NCBI RefSeq assembly: GCF_018070345.1
Contig: NZ_JAGPXX010000004.1
Span: 248,001 to 312,000, forward strand
Origin: Streptomyces sp. F63
Lineage (GTDB): Bacteria > Actinomycetota > Actinomycetes > Streptomycetales > Streptomycetaceae
DNA length: 64,000 bases
Reading direction: 5' to 3'
Shown here: positions 26,559 to 35,585 of the stretch, one piece after another
Layout of the letters: every line of letters begins with the position of its first letter
Numbering within the stretch: the first letter of the stretch is position 1
The notes under the pieces: generated by a model
Databases searched by the model: none
The model's input: only the letters and a program-made list of their open reading frames with translations
Told to the model about the DNA's origin: nothing
Translations under genes and position numbers: made by a program

Positions 26559-28070
26559 TCAGCCGCCGGAGAGCACCCGGACCAGATCTTCCGCGGTGCG
26601 GCAGCGGTCCAGGAGTTCCTTGACGTGGTCCCGCGTGCCCCGCAAGGGCTCCAGGGTGGGTACCCGCTGAAGCGAGTCCCGACCCGGCAGATCGAAAATC
26701 ACCGAATCCCAGGAGGCGGCGGCCACGTCGTCCGCGTACTGCTCCAGACAGCGGCCCCGGAAGTAGGCCCGGGTGTCCTCCGGCGGCTGCGTGACGGCCC
26801 GGTCCACCTCGCCCTCGTCCAGCAACCGCTTCATCCTGCCGCGGGCGGCCAGCCGGTTGTACAGGCCCTTGTCGGGGCGTACGTCGGCGTACTGCAGGTC
26901 GACCAGGTGGAGCCGGGGGGCGTCCCAGTCGAGGCCGTCACGGCGCCGGTAGCCCTCCAGCAGCTCCCGCTTGGCCACCCAGTCCAGTTCCCCGGCCAGG
27001 CTCATCGGATCCCGCTCCAGGCGGTTCAGGACGTCCTCCCAGCGGGTGAGCACGTCCCGGGTCTGCTCGTCCGCGTCCGCGCCGTAGCGGTCCTCCACAT
27101 ACTTGCTGGCCAGCTCGTAGTACTCCATCTGGAGCTGGACGGCGGTGAGGGTCCGGCCATTGCGGAGAGTGATCGCCTTGCGCAGCGAGGTGTCGTGGGA
27201 GACCTGGTGGAGCGTGCGGACGGGCTGGTCGACGGCGAGGTCCACGGCGATGAAGCCGTCCTCGATCATGGACAGCACCAGGGAGGTGGTGCCGAGCTTG
27301 AGGTAGGTGGAGAGCTCGGAGAGATTGGCGTCGCCGATGATCACATGCAGCCGCCGGTACTTCTCGGCGTCCGCGTGGGGCTCGTCGCGGGTGTTGATGA
27401 TGGGCCGTTTGAGGGTCGTCTCCAGGCCGACCTCGACCTCGAAGTAGTCGGCGCGCTGGCTCAGCTGGAAGCCGTGCTCGTGACCGTCCTGGCCGATGCC
27501 GACCCGGCCCGCGCCGGTGACGACCTGACGGGAGACGAAGAAGGGCGTCAGGTGGCGCACGATGTCCGAGAACGGGGTCTCCCGCTTCATCAGGTAGTTC
27601 TCGTGCGTGCCGTAGGAAGCGCCCTTGTTGTCCGTGTTGTTCTTGTAGAGGTGGATCGGCTGGCCCCCGGGGAGCTGGGCGGCGCGCTCGGCCGCGGCCG
27701 CCATGATCCGCTCCCCCGCCTTGTCCCAGAGCACGGCGTCGCGCGGATTGGTCACCTCGGGAGCGCTGTACTCGGGGTGCGCGTGGTCCACGTAGAGCCG
27801 GGCGCCGTTGGTCAGGATGACGTTGGCCAGACCGATGTCCTCGTCGGTGAGCTGGCTGGAGTCCGCCGTCTCCCGGGCGAGGTCGAAGCCCCGGGCGTCC
27901 CGCAGCGGATTCTCCTCCTCGAAGTCCCAGCGGGCGCGGCGCGCCCGGTGCATCGCCGCCGCGTAGGCGTTGACGATCTGGGACGAGGTGAGCATGGCAT
28001 TGGCGTTCGGGTGCCCCGGAACGGAGATCCCGTACTCCGTCTCGATGCCCATTACTCGCCGTACGGTCAT
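26559..28070 (-). CDS. dop: Depupylase/deamidase Dop
   Basis: 503 residues from the ATG at 28070 (AAGGAGGG upstream). It shows [58 protein letters not shown] and [20 protein letters not shown]. The ETEYG loop and the insert after it ([10 protein letters not shown]) mark Dop rather than PafA. Dop removes Pup from substrates; since this Pup ends in Glu its deamidase activity is not needed here. It lies 146 bases upstream of pup, same strand. Confidence 0.95.
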   Translation of the reverse strand: MTVRRVMGIETEYGISVPGHPNANAMLTSSQIVNAYAAAMHRARRARWDFEEENPLRDARGFDLARETADSSQLTDEDIGLANVILTNGARLYVDHAHPEYSAPEVTNPRDAVLWDKAGERIMAAAAERAAQLPGGQPIHLYKNNTDNKGASYGTHENYLMKRETPFSDIVRHLTPFFVSRQVVTGAGRVGIGQDGHEHGFQLSQRADYFEVEVGLETTLKRPIINTRDEPHADAEKYRRLHVIIGDANLSELSTYLKLGTTSLVLSMIEDGFIAVDLAVDQPVRTLHQVSHDTSLRKAITLRNGRTLTAVQLQMEYYELASKYVEDRYGADADEQTRDVLTRWEDVLNRLERDPMSLAGELDWVAKRELLEGYRRRDGLDWDAPRLHLVDLQYADVRPDKGLYNRLAARGRMKRLLDEGEVDRAVTQPPEDTRAYFRGRCLEQYADDVAAASWDSVIFDLPGRDSLQRVPTLEPLRGTRDHVKELLDRCRTAEDLVRVLSGG

Positions 28071-28243
28071 GCGGCCCTCCTTGCCCGGCGCCGCCCCCGG
28101 ACGGGGTCGGCGCTCAAGTACCGCTGCCTTTCCGATGCGCGTGCGGTGTGCCCCTCCCCGCACCGCGCGGCCCGGCGGTACCGAAAGCCTAGAGCGCCGT
28201 GGGGGTGGTGGGGAGATCATTTCATTCTTTGCCGGAACGCACT

Positions 28244-28278
28244 CGGCTGCGGATGCCCGCCGGGGGCATCCGCAGCCG
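28244..28278 (-). terminator. Terminator hairpin after arc
   Basis: A perfect 15-bp stem, CGGCTGCGGATGCCC (28244-28258) with GGGCATCCGCAGCCG (28264-28278), 5-base loop, 9 bases past the arc stop. Confidence 0.7.
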
Positions 28279-28287
28279 GGGCGCGCT

Positions 28288-30054
28288 TTACAGGTACTGA
28301 CCGGTGTTCGCGACGGTGTCGATGGAACGGCCGGTGTCGGCGCCCTGCTTCCCGGTGACGAGGGTGCGGATGAAGACGATCCGCTCGCCCTTCTTTCCGG
28401 AGATGCGGGCCCAGTCGTCGGGGTTGGTGGTGTTGGGGAGGTCCTCGTTCTCCTTGAACTCGTCGACGCAGGCGGCGAGCAGGTGGGAGACCCGCAGACC
28501 CTTCTGGTTGTGGTCGAGGAACGCTTTGATCGCCATCTTCTTGGCCCGGTCCACGATGTTCTGGATCATGGCTCCGGAGTTGAAGTCCTTGAAGTAGAGG
28601 ACTTCCTTGTCACCATTGGCGTAGGTGACCTCCAGGAAGCGGTTCTCCTCGGACTCCGCGTACATCTGCTCGACGACGGACTGGATCATGCCGTCGACCG
28701 CGGCCGCCGGCGAGCCGCCGTGCTCGGCGACGTCGTCCGCGTGGAGCGGCAGCGACGGCTTGAGGTACTTCCGGAAGATGTCCTTCGCGGCCTCCGCGTC
28801 CGGGCGCTCGATCTTGATCTTCACATCGAGGCGGCCGGGGCGCAGGATCGCGGGGTCGATCATGTCCTCGCGGTTGGAGGCGCCGATGACGATGACGTTC
28901 TCCAGGCCCTCCACACCGTCGATCTCGGCGAGCAGCTGGGGGACGATGGTGTTCTCCACGTCCGAGCTGACACCGGAGCCGCGGGTGCGGAAGAGGGACT
29001 CCATCTCGTCGAAGAACACGATGACGGGGGTGCCCTCGCTCGCCTTCTCCCGGGCCCGCTGGAAGACCAGGCGGATGTGCCGCTCGGTCTCGCCGACGTA
29101 CTTGTTGAGCAGCTCGGGGCCCTTGATGTTCAGGAAGTAGCTCTTGCCGGCGGGCCGGCCGGTGACCTCGGCGACCTTCTTGGCAAGGGAGTTGGCCACG
29201 GCCTTGGCGATCAGCGTCTTGCCGCAGCCGGGAGGGCCGTAGAGCAGGACGCCCTTGGGCGGCCGCAGCTCGTGCTCCTTGAAGAGGTCGGGGTGGAGGT
29301 ACGGGAGCTCGACCGCGTCCCGGATCAGCTCGATCTGGTTGCCCAGGCCGCCGATGCGGTCGTAGTCGATGTCCGGGACCTCTTCGAGGACGAGCTCCTC
29401 GACCTCGCTCTTCGGTACGACCTCGTAGACGTAGCCGGAGCGGGGTTCGAGCAGCAGGGCGTCGCCGGCGCGGATGGTGACGCCCATCAGCGGCTCGGCG
29501 AGCCGGACCACCCGCTCCTCGTCGGTGTGGCCGATCACCAGGGCCCGTTCGCCGTCCTCGAGGATCTCCTTGAGGGTGACGATGTCCCCGGCGCGCTCGA
29601 ACTCCATGGCCTCGACCACGTTGAGCGCCTCGTTGAGCATGACCTCCTGGCCACGCCGGAGCTCGTCGAGCTCGATGCTCGGGCTGACGTTGACCCGGAG
29701 TTTCCTGCCTCCGGTGAAGACGTCGGCCGTGCCGTCCTCGTTCGCCTGCAGGAAGACCCCGAAGCCGGCGGGCGGCTGCGCGAGGCGGTCGACCTCCTCC
29801 TTGAGGGCCACGATCTGGTCGCGGGCCTCACGGAGCGTGCCGGCCAGCCGCTCGTTCTGGGCGGAAACCCCGGCCAGATTGGTCTGCAACTCGACGATCC
29901 GCTCTTCGAGAATCCTCGTGTGGCGCGGAGAGTCGGCGAGCTTGCGGCGCAGGACGGCGATCTCCTGCTCGAGATAGGCGACCTGGCCGGCGGGGTCCTC
30001 GGACCCTCGCCCCGGCCGGAAGCCGCGGTTGATGTCGTCGTCGTGGGCTGCCAC
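28288..30054 (-). CDS. arc: Proteasome-activating AAA ATPase Arc (Mpa)
   Basis: 588 residues from the GTG at 30054, which follows GGAGGAGGTGAGG; an in-frame ATG six codons upstream overlaps that site. An N-terminal coiled coil ([16 protein letters not shown], then [18 protein letters not shown]) binds Pup, and two OB folds follow. The AAA domain has Walker A GPPGCGKT near residue 274 and Walker [11 protein letters not shown], with RPGRLD. The last residues, TGQYL, carry the Tyr-penultimate motif that opens the 20S gate. It unfolds pupylated proteins with ATP. It is divergent from the ferredoxin gene. Confidence 0.95.
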   Translation of the reverse strand: MAAHDDDINRGFRPGRGSEDPAGQVAYLEQEIAVLRRKLADSPRHTRILEERIVELQTNLAGVSAQNERLAGTLREARDQIVALKEEVDRLAQPPAGFGVFLQANEDGTADVFTGGRKLRVNVSPSIELDELRRGQEVMLNEALNVVEAMEFERAGDIVTLKEILEDGERALVIGHTDEERVVRLAEPLMGVTIRAGDALLLEPRSGYVYEVVPKSEVEELVLEEVPDIDYDRIGGLGNQIELIRDAVELPYLHPDLFKEHELRPPKGVLLYGPPGCGKTLIAKAVANSLAKKVAEVTGRPAGKSYFLNIKGPELLNKYVGETERHIRLVFQRAREKASEGTPVIVFFDEMESLFRTRGSGVSSDVENTIVPQLLAEIDGVEGLENVIVIGASNREDMIDPAILRPGRLDVKIKIERPDAEAAKDIFRKYLKPSLPLHADDVAEHGGSPAAAVDGMIQSVVEQMYAESEENRFLEVTYANGDKEVLYFKDFNSGAMIQNIVDRAKKMAIKAFLDHNQKGLRVSHLLAACVDEFKENEDLPNTTNPDDWARISGKKGERIVFIRTLVTGKQGADTGRSIDTVANTGQYL

Positions 30055-30295
30055 GGTCCTCACCTCCTCCAAGGGGAGCTGGACGCTTCCTGACCCTACC
30101 TGGGCCGGTGCAGGTTGAAACCCCTAGATCACAAAGACGGTGGGGGCGTGTCCGATCTTCACCCTTGCGTACTCCCTCTCGCCAGGGGATACCCACCCAG
30201 CAACATCCGGAAGCGGCCGGTTGTATCGTCGGGACGGTCAACACCCGTCAGAGCTGGCTTCAATTGATTCACCGACGCAGGGAACGGCAGGCGAG

Positions 30296-30619
30296 ATGAG
30301 CGTGCAGGAAGAGACGGCCGCCGGGGCCACGGCGGACACGGCTCAGCCGGAGCTGGAGGTCTGGATCGACCAGGATCTGTGCACCGGCGACGGCATCTGC
30401 GCCCAGTACGCGCCCGAGGTCTTCGAACTCGACATCGACGGCCTCGCCTATGTGAAGGACGCCGACGACGAGCTGCTCACGGAGGCCGGCGCCACCACGC
30501 GCGTGCCGTTGCCACTCCTCCGCGAAGTCGTGGATTCCGCCAAGGAATGCCCCGGCGACTGTATTCACGTACAGCGGGTTTCGGACAAGGTTGAGCTGTA
30601 CGGTCCTGACGCGGAGTAA
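30296..30619 (+). CDS. Ferredoxin-like iron-sulfur protein
   Basis: 107 residues. Cluster ligands are in DLCTGDGICAQYAPEVFEL (Cys-x5-Cys) and ECPGDCIHV, giving a single 3Fe-4S or 4Fe-4S cluster as in P450-type ferredoxins. It has an acidic N-terminal extension (MSVQEETAAGATADTAQPEL). The ATG at 30296 is preceded by a GGCAGGCGAG stretch. It diverges from arc with a 241-base gap that must hold both promoters. The redox partner is unknown; there is no P450 or reductase nearby. It converges on the frameshifted gene with 4 bases between stops. Confidence 0.88.
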   Translation: MSVQEETAAGATADTAQPELEVWIDQDLCTGDGICAQYAPEVFELDIDGLAYVKDADDELLTEAGATTRVPLPLLREVVDSAKECPGDCIHVQRVSDKVELYGPDAE

Positions 30620-30623
30620 CCGG

Positions 30624-31260
30624 TCACACACTCCCGGGGACGGGCAGGGCGGTCAGCCGGAACTTCCCGTCCCGCCAGTGCCATTCGACCTTCCGCTGCA
30701 GATCCGGGCAGCAGCGGGGGACGTCCGGACCGGAGTAGCCGAGCAGGGTCGCGGAGATCGCCCCGTCCTCGTCCACGGCGAAGTCCGTGACGTTCATCTT
30801 CTCCGCCGGGTCGACCAGGGTCTCCAGCAGCCGGGGCGCCCTGGGGTCCGCCCGGGGCGGACCCCAGGACGTACACGCCGTGCGGGGGCGTGCCCATGCC
30901 GGCGGCGCAGCGGACCACGACGGCCGTCTCCGGACGGCCGTCGCCGTCGAGATCGGCGGACCCCCGGTCCACCACCTCGGTTTCCGCGCCACCGCACTCC
31001 AGGGGGTACTCGGCGGCCCCGGCGTCGGGCGCGGCCGCCTGCCGCGCCGTGCCGTCCGCCGCACCGGCCTGCTGCCGGCCGGCGGCGGGCGGGGTGGCGG
31101 TCGCGTCCGGCGGCTGGACGAGGGCAGCGGCTGCCAGGACGGCGGCGAGGGCCGTCGCGGTGGTGAGCCAGTGGACCGGCCGGGTACGGGTGTGCGGAAG
31201 GTCCGCGGTGGGCTTCGAGGGCCGGGGCGCTGACGGCTGAGGGCATGCCGGGGCCTGCAC
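30624..31260 (-). pseudogene. Secreted/membrane-anchored unknown protein with a frameshift
   Basis: Two frames make one gene of about 211 residues. The N-terminal frame (GTG at 31260, GGAGA upstream) encodes a membrane segment WLTTATALAAVLAAAALVQ and continues through YPLECGGAETEVVDR and DLDGDGRPETAVVVRCAAG to VYVLGSAPGG. The C-terminal frame continues with LLETLVDPAEKMNVTDFAVD and ends WHWRDGKFRLTALPVPGSV. The total length is 3n+1. The switch falls at 30837-30865, a perfect 14-bp inverted repeat around one base. This is either a true frameshift or a sequencing compression. The DxDGD motif hints at calcium binding; the function is unknown. Confidence 0.7.
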
Positions 31261-31384
31261 GCGCTTGTGTCTCCTGGAATCCGGAGCGGATGGGGATGGC
31301 CTGCATCGTGCCATATCTCACACCGGCCGGGAACGGCGGGGTCACAGCGCGCCGCCAAGTGTGGCCAAAGGTTTACCCGGGACC

Positions 31385-31419
31385 CCGCCGTCCGGACTTC
31401 CCGGGGAAGCGGACGGCGG
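31385..31419 (-). terminator. Hairpin after trmI
   Basis: CCGCCGTCCG (31385-31394) pairs with CGGACGGCGG (31410-31419), with an inner CTTCC/GGAAG stem. It lies 47 bases past the trmI stop. Confidence 0.55.
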
Positions 31420-31465
31420 AGCCGTGCCGTACGGAGGGTGGTGCGCGGGTCGGGCGGACGGGGCG

Positions 31466-32374
31466 TCAGTCGCGGCCGGCGCCGCCGCTGCCCGACCCCG
31501 GGCCGGTGTAGTCCTCGCCGTAGGCGCCCTTGGCGGGACGGCGGCGGCGCAGCGGGGGTTCCACGCCGTCCGCGAGGCGGCGGGCGGTGAGCAGGAAGCC
31601 GGTGTGGCCGATCATGCGGTGGTCGGGGCGGACCGCGAGGCCCTCCACGTGCCAGGTGCGGACCATGGTCTCCCAGGCGGTCGGCTCGTTGAACGTGCCG
31701 TGCTCGCGGATGGCCTCGACGGTGCGGGCGAGCTGGGTGGTGGTGGCCACGTAGCCGCAGAGGATGCCGCCGGGCACCAGGGCCTTGGAGACCGCGTCCA
31801 GGCACTCCCACGGGGCGAGCATGTCGAGGATGACCCGGTCGACCTCGGTGTCCGAGAGGTTGTCCTGCAGATCGCCGACGGTGAGCCGCCAGGCCGGGTG
31901 CTCGCCGCCGAAGTAGCGCCGGACGTTCCCGGCCGCGATCTCCGCGAAGTCCGCGCGGCGCTCGTACGAGTGCAGCATGCCCTGATCGCCGATGGCGCGC
32001 AGCAGGAAGGTGCTGAGGGAGCCGGAGCCGACGCCGGCCTCGACGACGCGGGCGCCGGGGAAGATGTCGGCCATCGCCAGGATCTGCCCCGCGTCCTTGG
32101 GGTAGACCACGGCGGCTCCGCGGGGCATGGACAGGACGTAGTCGGGGAGCAGGGGGCGCAGCGCGAGGTACGCGACGTTCCCGGTGGTACGGACAACACT
32201 GCCCTCGGGAGCGCCGATCAGCTCGTCGTGCGGGAAGGCACCCTTGTGGGTGTGGAAGCTCTTCCCGGCTTCGAGCGTGAACGTGTAGTGGCGTCCCTTG
32301 GGGTCGGTGAGCTGGACCTGGTCCCCGACCTTGAAGGGCCCGCGACGGCGGGCGGCACCGGTCGGTTCGGACAT
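31466..32374 (-). CDS. trmI: tRNA (adenine-58-N1)-methyltransferase TrmI
   Basis: 302 residues. The N-terminal beta-domain (GPFKVGDQVQLTDPKGRHY) precedes a Rossmann methyltransferase fold with SAM motif VVEAGVGSGSLSTFLLRAIG, the acidic loop SYERRADFAEIA and the catalytic region VILDMLAPWECL. TrmI tetramers methylate A58 in the T-loop of tRNA. The C-terminal tail is basic, then Gly-rich. It follows the site-2 protease gene by 83 bases on the same strand. Confidence 0.92.
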   Translation of the reverse strand: MSEPTGAARRRGPFKVGDQVQLTDPKGRHYTFTLEAGKSFHTHKGAFPHDELIGAPEGSVVRTTGNVAYLALRPLLPDYVLSMPRGAAVVYPKDAGQILAMADIFPGARVVEAGVGSGSLSTFLLRAIGDQGMLHSYERRADFAEIAAGNVRRYFGGEHPAWRLTVGDLQDNLSDTEVDRVILDMLAPWECLDAVSKALVPGGILCGYVATTTQLARTVEAIREHGTFNEPTAWETMVRTWHVEGLAVRPDHRMIGHTGFLLTARRLADGVEPPLRRRRPAKGAYGEDYTGPGSGSGGAGRD

Positions 32375-32457
32375 GTGACCAGCCTACCGGTCGCCGGCGG
32401 GCCGTCCCGCCACAGCGGTGCGGCCGGTCCGCGGGCGCGGGCGCGGGGGACGGTGCC

Positions 32458-33693
32458 TCAGGGGTTGCGGGCCATCGCGGAGACGAAGGCGCGTTCGACG
32501 TCGGCGGTGGAGAGCACGCCGTAGACCTCGCCGGTCTCCTCGACGACCAGGTACTCGGTGGCGGGGGTGGCCCGCAGGGTCTCCAGGAGATCCTCGCCGG
32601 CGAGCTCCGCGGAGACCCGCAGACCCGGCTTGAGGTCCTGGGCCAGGCCGCCGGCGGCGACCCAGGGGCGGCGGTGCTCGGGGACCCCGGCGATCGCGGC
32701 CTCGCGGACGAGAGCCGTGGGCTCGCCCTGCCCGTCGACCACGACGAGGGCCCGGGCCCCCGCCTCGTTGGCGCGGCGCAGCGCCTCGGAGAGAGGGGTG
32801 TCGGCGGCGACGGGAACCGCGCGCCGGGTGAGGTTGCGGGCCCGGAGTTCCGGGAGGCGCTCGCGGAGCCGGGCCATGCGCAGGCTGTTGCCGGCGCCGG
32901 TCCAGATGATCGCCGCGAGGATGGCGGCGAGCAGCGCGTCGGTGACCGTGTCGACCCCGCCGAGGTCCTCCGGGGCGTTGCCGAGGCTGCCGGAGTGGGT
33001 GAGCAGCGGCAGGCCGATCAGGACGGCGATGGCGAGGGCCCGGCCGGTCCAGGCGGCGGCGACGGTGCCGGTCATCGGTTTGCCGGTGACCCGCCAGACG
33101 ACGGCGCGGAGCATCCGTCCGCCGTCCAGGGGCAGTCCGGGCAGGAGGTTGAAGACGGCGACGATCAGGTTGGAGATCATCAGGCCGGCCAGCAGCACAC
33201 CGGGGACGGTGCCGGGCTCGACGGCGTACACGCCGAGGTAGAAGACCCCGGCGAGGGCCAGGGAGAGCAGCGGGCCGACGAAGGCGAGCAGAAACTCCCG
33301 GCCCGGGGTCTCGGACTCCTTCTCGATCTCGGAGACCCCGCCGAAGAACTGGAGCTGGATGCGGCGGACGGGCAGCTTGTAGTGGAGCGCGACGACGGTG
33401 TGGGCCAGCTCGTGGACGAGCACGGACCCGTAGAAGGCGACCGCGAAGAAGAGGGAGACGAGGTAGCGCAGACCGCCGAGTCCGGGCAGCACCCGTTCGA
33501 GCTGCCCGCCGAAGACCCAGGTGATCAGGGCGGCGACCAGGAACCAGCTGGGAGCGACGTAGACGGGCACCCCGAACGGGCGGCCCATGAGAATGCCGCC
33601 CCCCGTCCCGCGCGGCCGCTTCGGCTCACCAACGCCGCCGGCCGCTCCCCCGCCGCCGGACTGCGGCTTCCCGCTCTCGCCGCTCTCGTCCAC
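32458..33693 (-). CDS. Site-2 protease family (M50) zinc metalloprotease with CBS domains
   Basis: 411 residues, GTG at 33693 after AAGGGA. The zinc motif HELAH is in GSVLVHELAHTVVALHYKLP (about residue 95); the second metal motif is NLLPGLPLDGGRML (about 190). Multiple membrane segments precede a cytoplasmic CBS pair (AVPVAADTPLSEALRRANEA and DLLETLRATPATEYLVVEET). Intramembrane proteases of this type cut membrane-bound regulators such as anti-sigma factors; the substrate is unknown. Divergent from the RecB-like gene. Confidence 0.9.
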   Translation of the reverse strand: MDESGESGKPQSGGGGAAGGVGEPKRPRGTGGGILMGRPFGVPVYVAPSWFLVAALITWVFGGQLERVLPGLGGLRYLVSLFFAVAFYGSVLVHELAHTVVALHYKLPVRRIQLQFFGGVSEIEKESETPGREFLLAFVGPLLSLALAGVFYLGVYAVEPGTVPGVLLAGLMISNLIVAVFNLLPGLPLDGGRMLRAVVWRVTGKPMTGTVAAAWTGRALAIAVLIGLPLLTHSGSLGNAPEDLGGVDTVTDALLAAILAAIIWTGAGNSLRMARLRERLPELRARNLTRRAVPVAADTPLSEALRRANEAGARALVVVDGQGEPTALVREAAIAGVPEHRRPWVAAGGLAQDLKPGLRVSAELAGEDLLETLRATPATEYLVVEETGEVYGVLSTADVERAFVSAMARNP

Positions 33694-33821
33694 GGTGTCC
33701 CTTCGTCGCTCGTTCCCCCGCGCCGCTGTCGTCCGGTTCCGCGCACGGCCGGCGGCCCGGGGAGGTCTGCCGTCGATGGTATGCGGACCGGTGTCGGTCC
33801 CGGGCCGTAGGGTCGTACGCC

Positions 33822-34799
33822 ATGGGAACCAGCACCGAGCGCGCGGACGCCGGACACGGCGGCCGCAGGACCGGCCGCGGGCGCGGCGCGGCGGCCGCGC
33901 CGCCGACGTCGCTGTCGCCGTCGCGCGCCGCCGACTTCATGACCTGCCCGCTGCTCTACCGCTTCCGGGTGATCGACAAACTGCCGGAGAAGCCCAGCGA
34001 GGCGGCCGCCCGCGGGACGCTGGTCCACGCGGTGCTGGAGCGGCTCTTCGACACCCCGGCCGCGGAGCGCACGGCCACGCGCGCCCGGGCGCTGGTGCCC
34101 GGCGAATGGGAGCGGCTGCTGGCGGCGCGGCCGGAGCTGGCCGAGCTGTTCGGGGACGCCGGCGGGGGAACGGAGGGCGGCGGAGACGACGACGGCCCCG
34201 GTCCGGCGCCGCCGGCCGGATGGCTCGCCGAGGCCGAGCGGCTGGTGGAGCGCTGGTTCACGCTGGAGGACCCCTCCCGGCTGGAGCCGGCGGAGCGGGA
34301 GCTGTTCGTCCAGACCACGCTGGACTCCGGGCTCCGGCTGCGCGGCATCATCGACCGGGTGGACGTCGCCCCGGGCGGCGAGGTGCGGATCGTCGACTAC
34401 AAGACGGGGAAGGCCCCGCGCCCGGAATACGCGGACGGCCCGCTGTTCCAGATGAAGTTCTACGCCCTGGTCCTGTGGCGGCTGCGGGGCACGGTGCCGC
34501 GCCGGCTGCAGCTGGTCTATCTCGGCAGCGGCGACATCCTGACGTACGACCCGGCCGAGGAGGACCTGCGGGCCACCGAGCGGAAGCTGCTGGCCCTGTG
34601 GGACGCGATCCGCCGGGCCACGGACACCGGGGACTGGCGGCCCCGGCGGAGCCGGCTGTGCGACTGGTGCGACCACCGGGCGGTGTGCCCGGAGTTCGGC
34701 GGCACTCCCCCGCCGTACCCGCTGCTGCCCGTGGCCGTCCCCGACGGGGAACCGGGCGGCCCGCGGGTACCGGGCCAGGGCAGAATGGGCGGTGTCTAG
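33822..34799 (+). CDS. RecB-family PD-(D/E)XK exonuclease with Fe-S cluster
   Basis: 325 residues. It contains [20 protein letters not shown] (first cluster Cys), [13 protein letters not shown], the nuclease core [23 protein letters not shown] split by metal-binding Asp and Lys, the [11 protein letters not shown] motif and C-terminal [14 protein letters not shown], which supplies the other three Cys. This is the layout of AddB/Cas4-like nucleases. It is a stand-alone nuclease domain probably acting in repair. No CRISPR array is present, so Cas4 is not indicated. The ATG at 33822 is used. Confidence 0.88.
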   Translation: MGTSTERADAGHGGRRTGRGRGAAAAPPTSLSPSRAADFMTCPLLYRFRVIDKLPEKPSEAAARGTLVHAVLERLFDTPAAERTATRARALVPGEWERLLAARPELAELFGDAGGGTEGGGDDDGPGPAPPAGWLAEAERLVERWFTLEDPSRLEPAERELFVQTTLDSGLRLRGIIDRVDVAPGGEVRIVDYKTGKAPRPEYADGPLFQMKFYALVLWRLRGTVPRRLQLVYLGSGDILTYDPAEEDLRATERKLLALWDAIRRATDTGDWRPRRSRLCDWCDHRAVCPEFGGTPPPYPLLPVAVPDGEPGGPRVPGQGRMGGV

Positions 34800-34814
34800 C
34801 GAAGGAGTCCCGCT

Positions 34815-35489
34815 GTGGCCATCCGTGTCCTCCTGGTCGACGACCAGCCCCTGTTGCGCACCGGTTTCCGGATGATCCTGGAGGCGGAACAGGACATCGC
34901 CGTGGTCGGCGAGGCCGGTGACGGGCTGCAGGCCCTGGACCAGGTCAGGGCCCTGCAGCCCGATGTGGTCCTGATGGACATCCGGATGCCCCGGATGGAC
35001 GGGGTCGAGGCCACCCGGCAGATCACCGGGCCGGGCCGGGAGGGGCCGGCGAAGGTGCTGGTCCTGACCACGTTCGACCTGGACGAGTACGTGGTGGAGG
35101 CGCTCCGCGCGGGGGCGAGCGGCTTCCTCCTCAAGGACGCGCCCGCGCAGGAGCTGGTGCAGGCGATCCGGGTGGTCGCCTCGGGCGAGGCCATGCTCGC
35201 GCCGAGCATCACCCGCCGGCTGCTCGACAAGTACGCGGCGAAGCTCCCCTCGGGGGACGAGCCCGTGCCCGACACGCTGGACACCCTGACCGACCGCGAG
35301 GTGGAGGTGCTCAAGCTGGTCGCCAAGGGGCTGTCCAACGCGGAGATCGCGGCCGACCTGTTCGTCAGCGAGACCACGGTCAAGACCCATGTGGGGCACG
35401 TGCTGACCAAGCTCGGTCTGCGCGACCGGGTGCAGGCGGCGGTCTACGCCTACGAGAGCGGTCTGGTGCGGCCCGGGGGCGCCCGGTGA
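34815..35489 (+). CDS. NarL/LuxR-family two-component response regulator
   Basis: 224 residues. Receiver domain with the acidic pair in [13 protein letters not shown], phospho-acceptor Asp55 in [16 protein letters not shown], Thr in [12 protein letters not shown] and Lys in [12 protein letters not shown]. The LuxR-type helix-turn-helix is [20 protein letters not shown] with [20 protein letters not shown]. The GTG at 34815 follows AAGGAG, 15 bases after the RecB-like gene. No histidine kinase gene is adjacent, so it is an orphan here. Confidence 0.93.
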   Translation: MAIRVLLVDDQPLLRTGFRMILEAEQDIAVVGEAGDGLQALDQVRALQPDVVLMDIRMPRMDGVEATRQITGPGREGPAKVLVLTTFDLDEYVVEALRAGASGFLLKDAPAQELVQAIRVVASGEAMLAPSITRRLLDKYAAKLPSGDEPVPDTLDTLTDREVEVLKLVAKGLSNAEIAADLFVSETTVKTHVGHVLTKLGLRDRVQAAVYAYESGLVRPGGAR

Positions 35490-35500
35490 GCGCGCGCGGA

Positions 35501-35546
35501 CGCGGGGGAAGGGCCGGCCCGGGTGCGGGCCGGCCCTTCCCCCGCG
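35501..35546. terminator. Bidirectional terminator between regulator and binding-protein genes
   Basis: A perfect 20-bp stem (35501-35520 with 35527-35546) and loop GGGTGC lie between two convergent genes, 11 bases past the response-regulator stop and 39 bases from the binding-protein stop. Confidence 0.8.
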
Positions 35547-35585
35547 GGGTGCCGGGCCGGATAGCGGTGCGGCGGACCGCTCCGG

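Noticed and set aside
22554..28070. The two PafA/Dop-like genes as simple duplicates
   Set aside because: Their catalytic loops differ (ENEYG versus ETEYG with an insert) in the way that separates ligase from depupylase, so both roles are filled.
33822..34799. Cas4 nuclease
   Set aside because: The fold and Cys pattern are shared, but there is no CRISPR array or other cas gene, and the protein is longer than Cas4; a RecB-type repair nuclease fits better.
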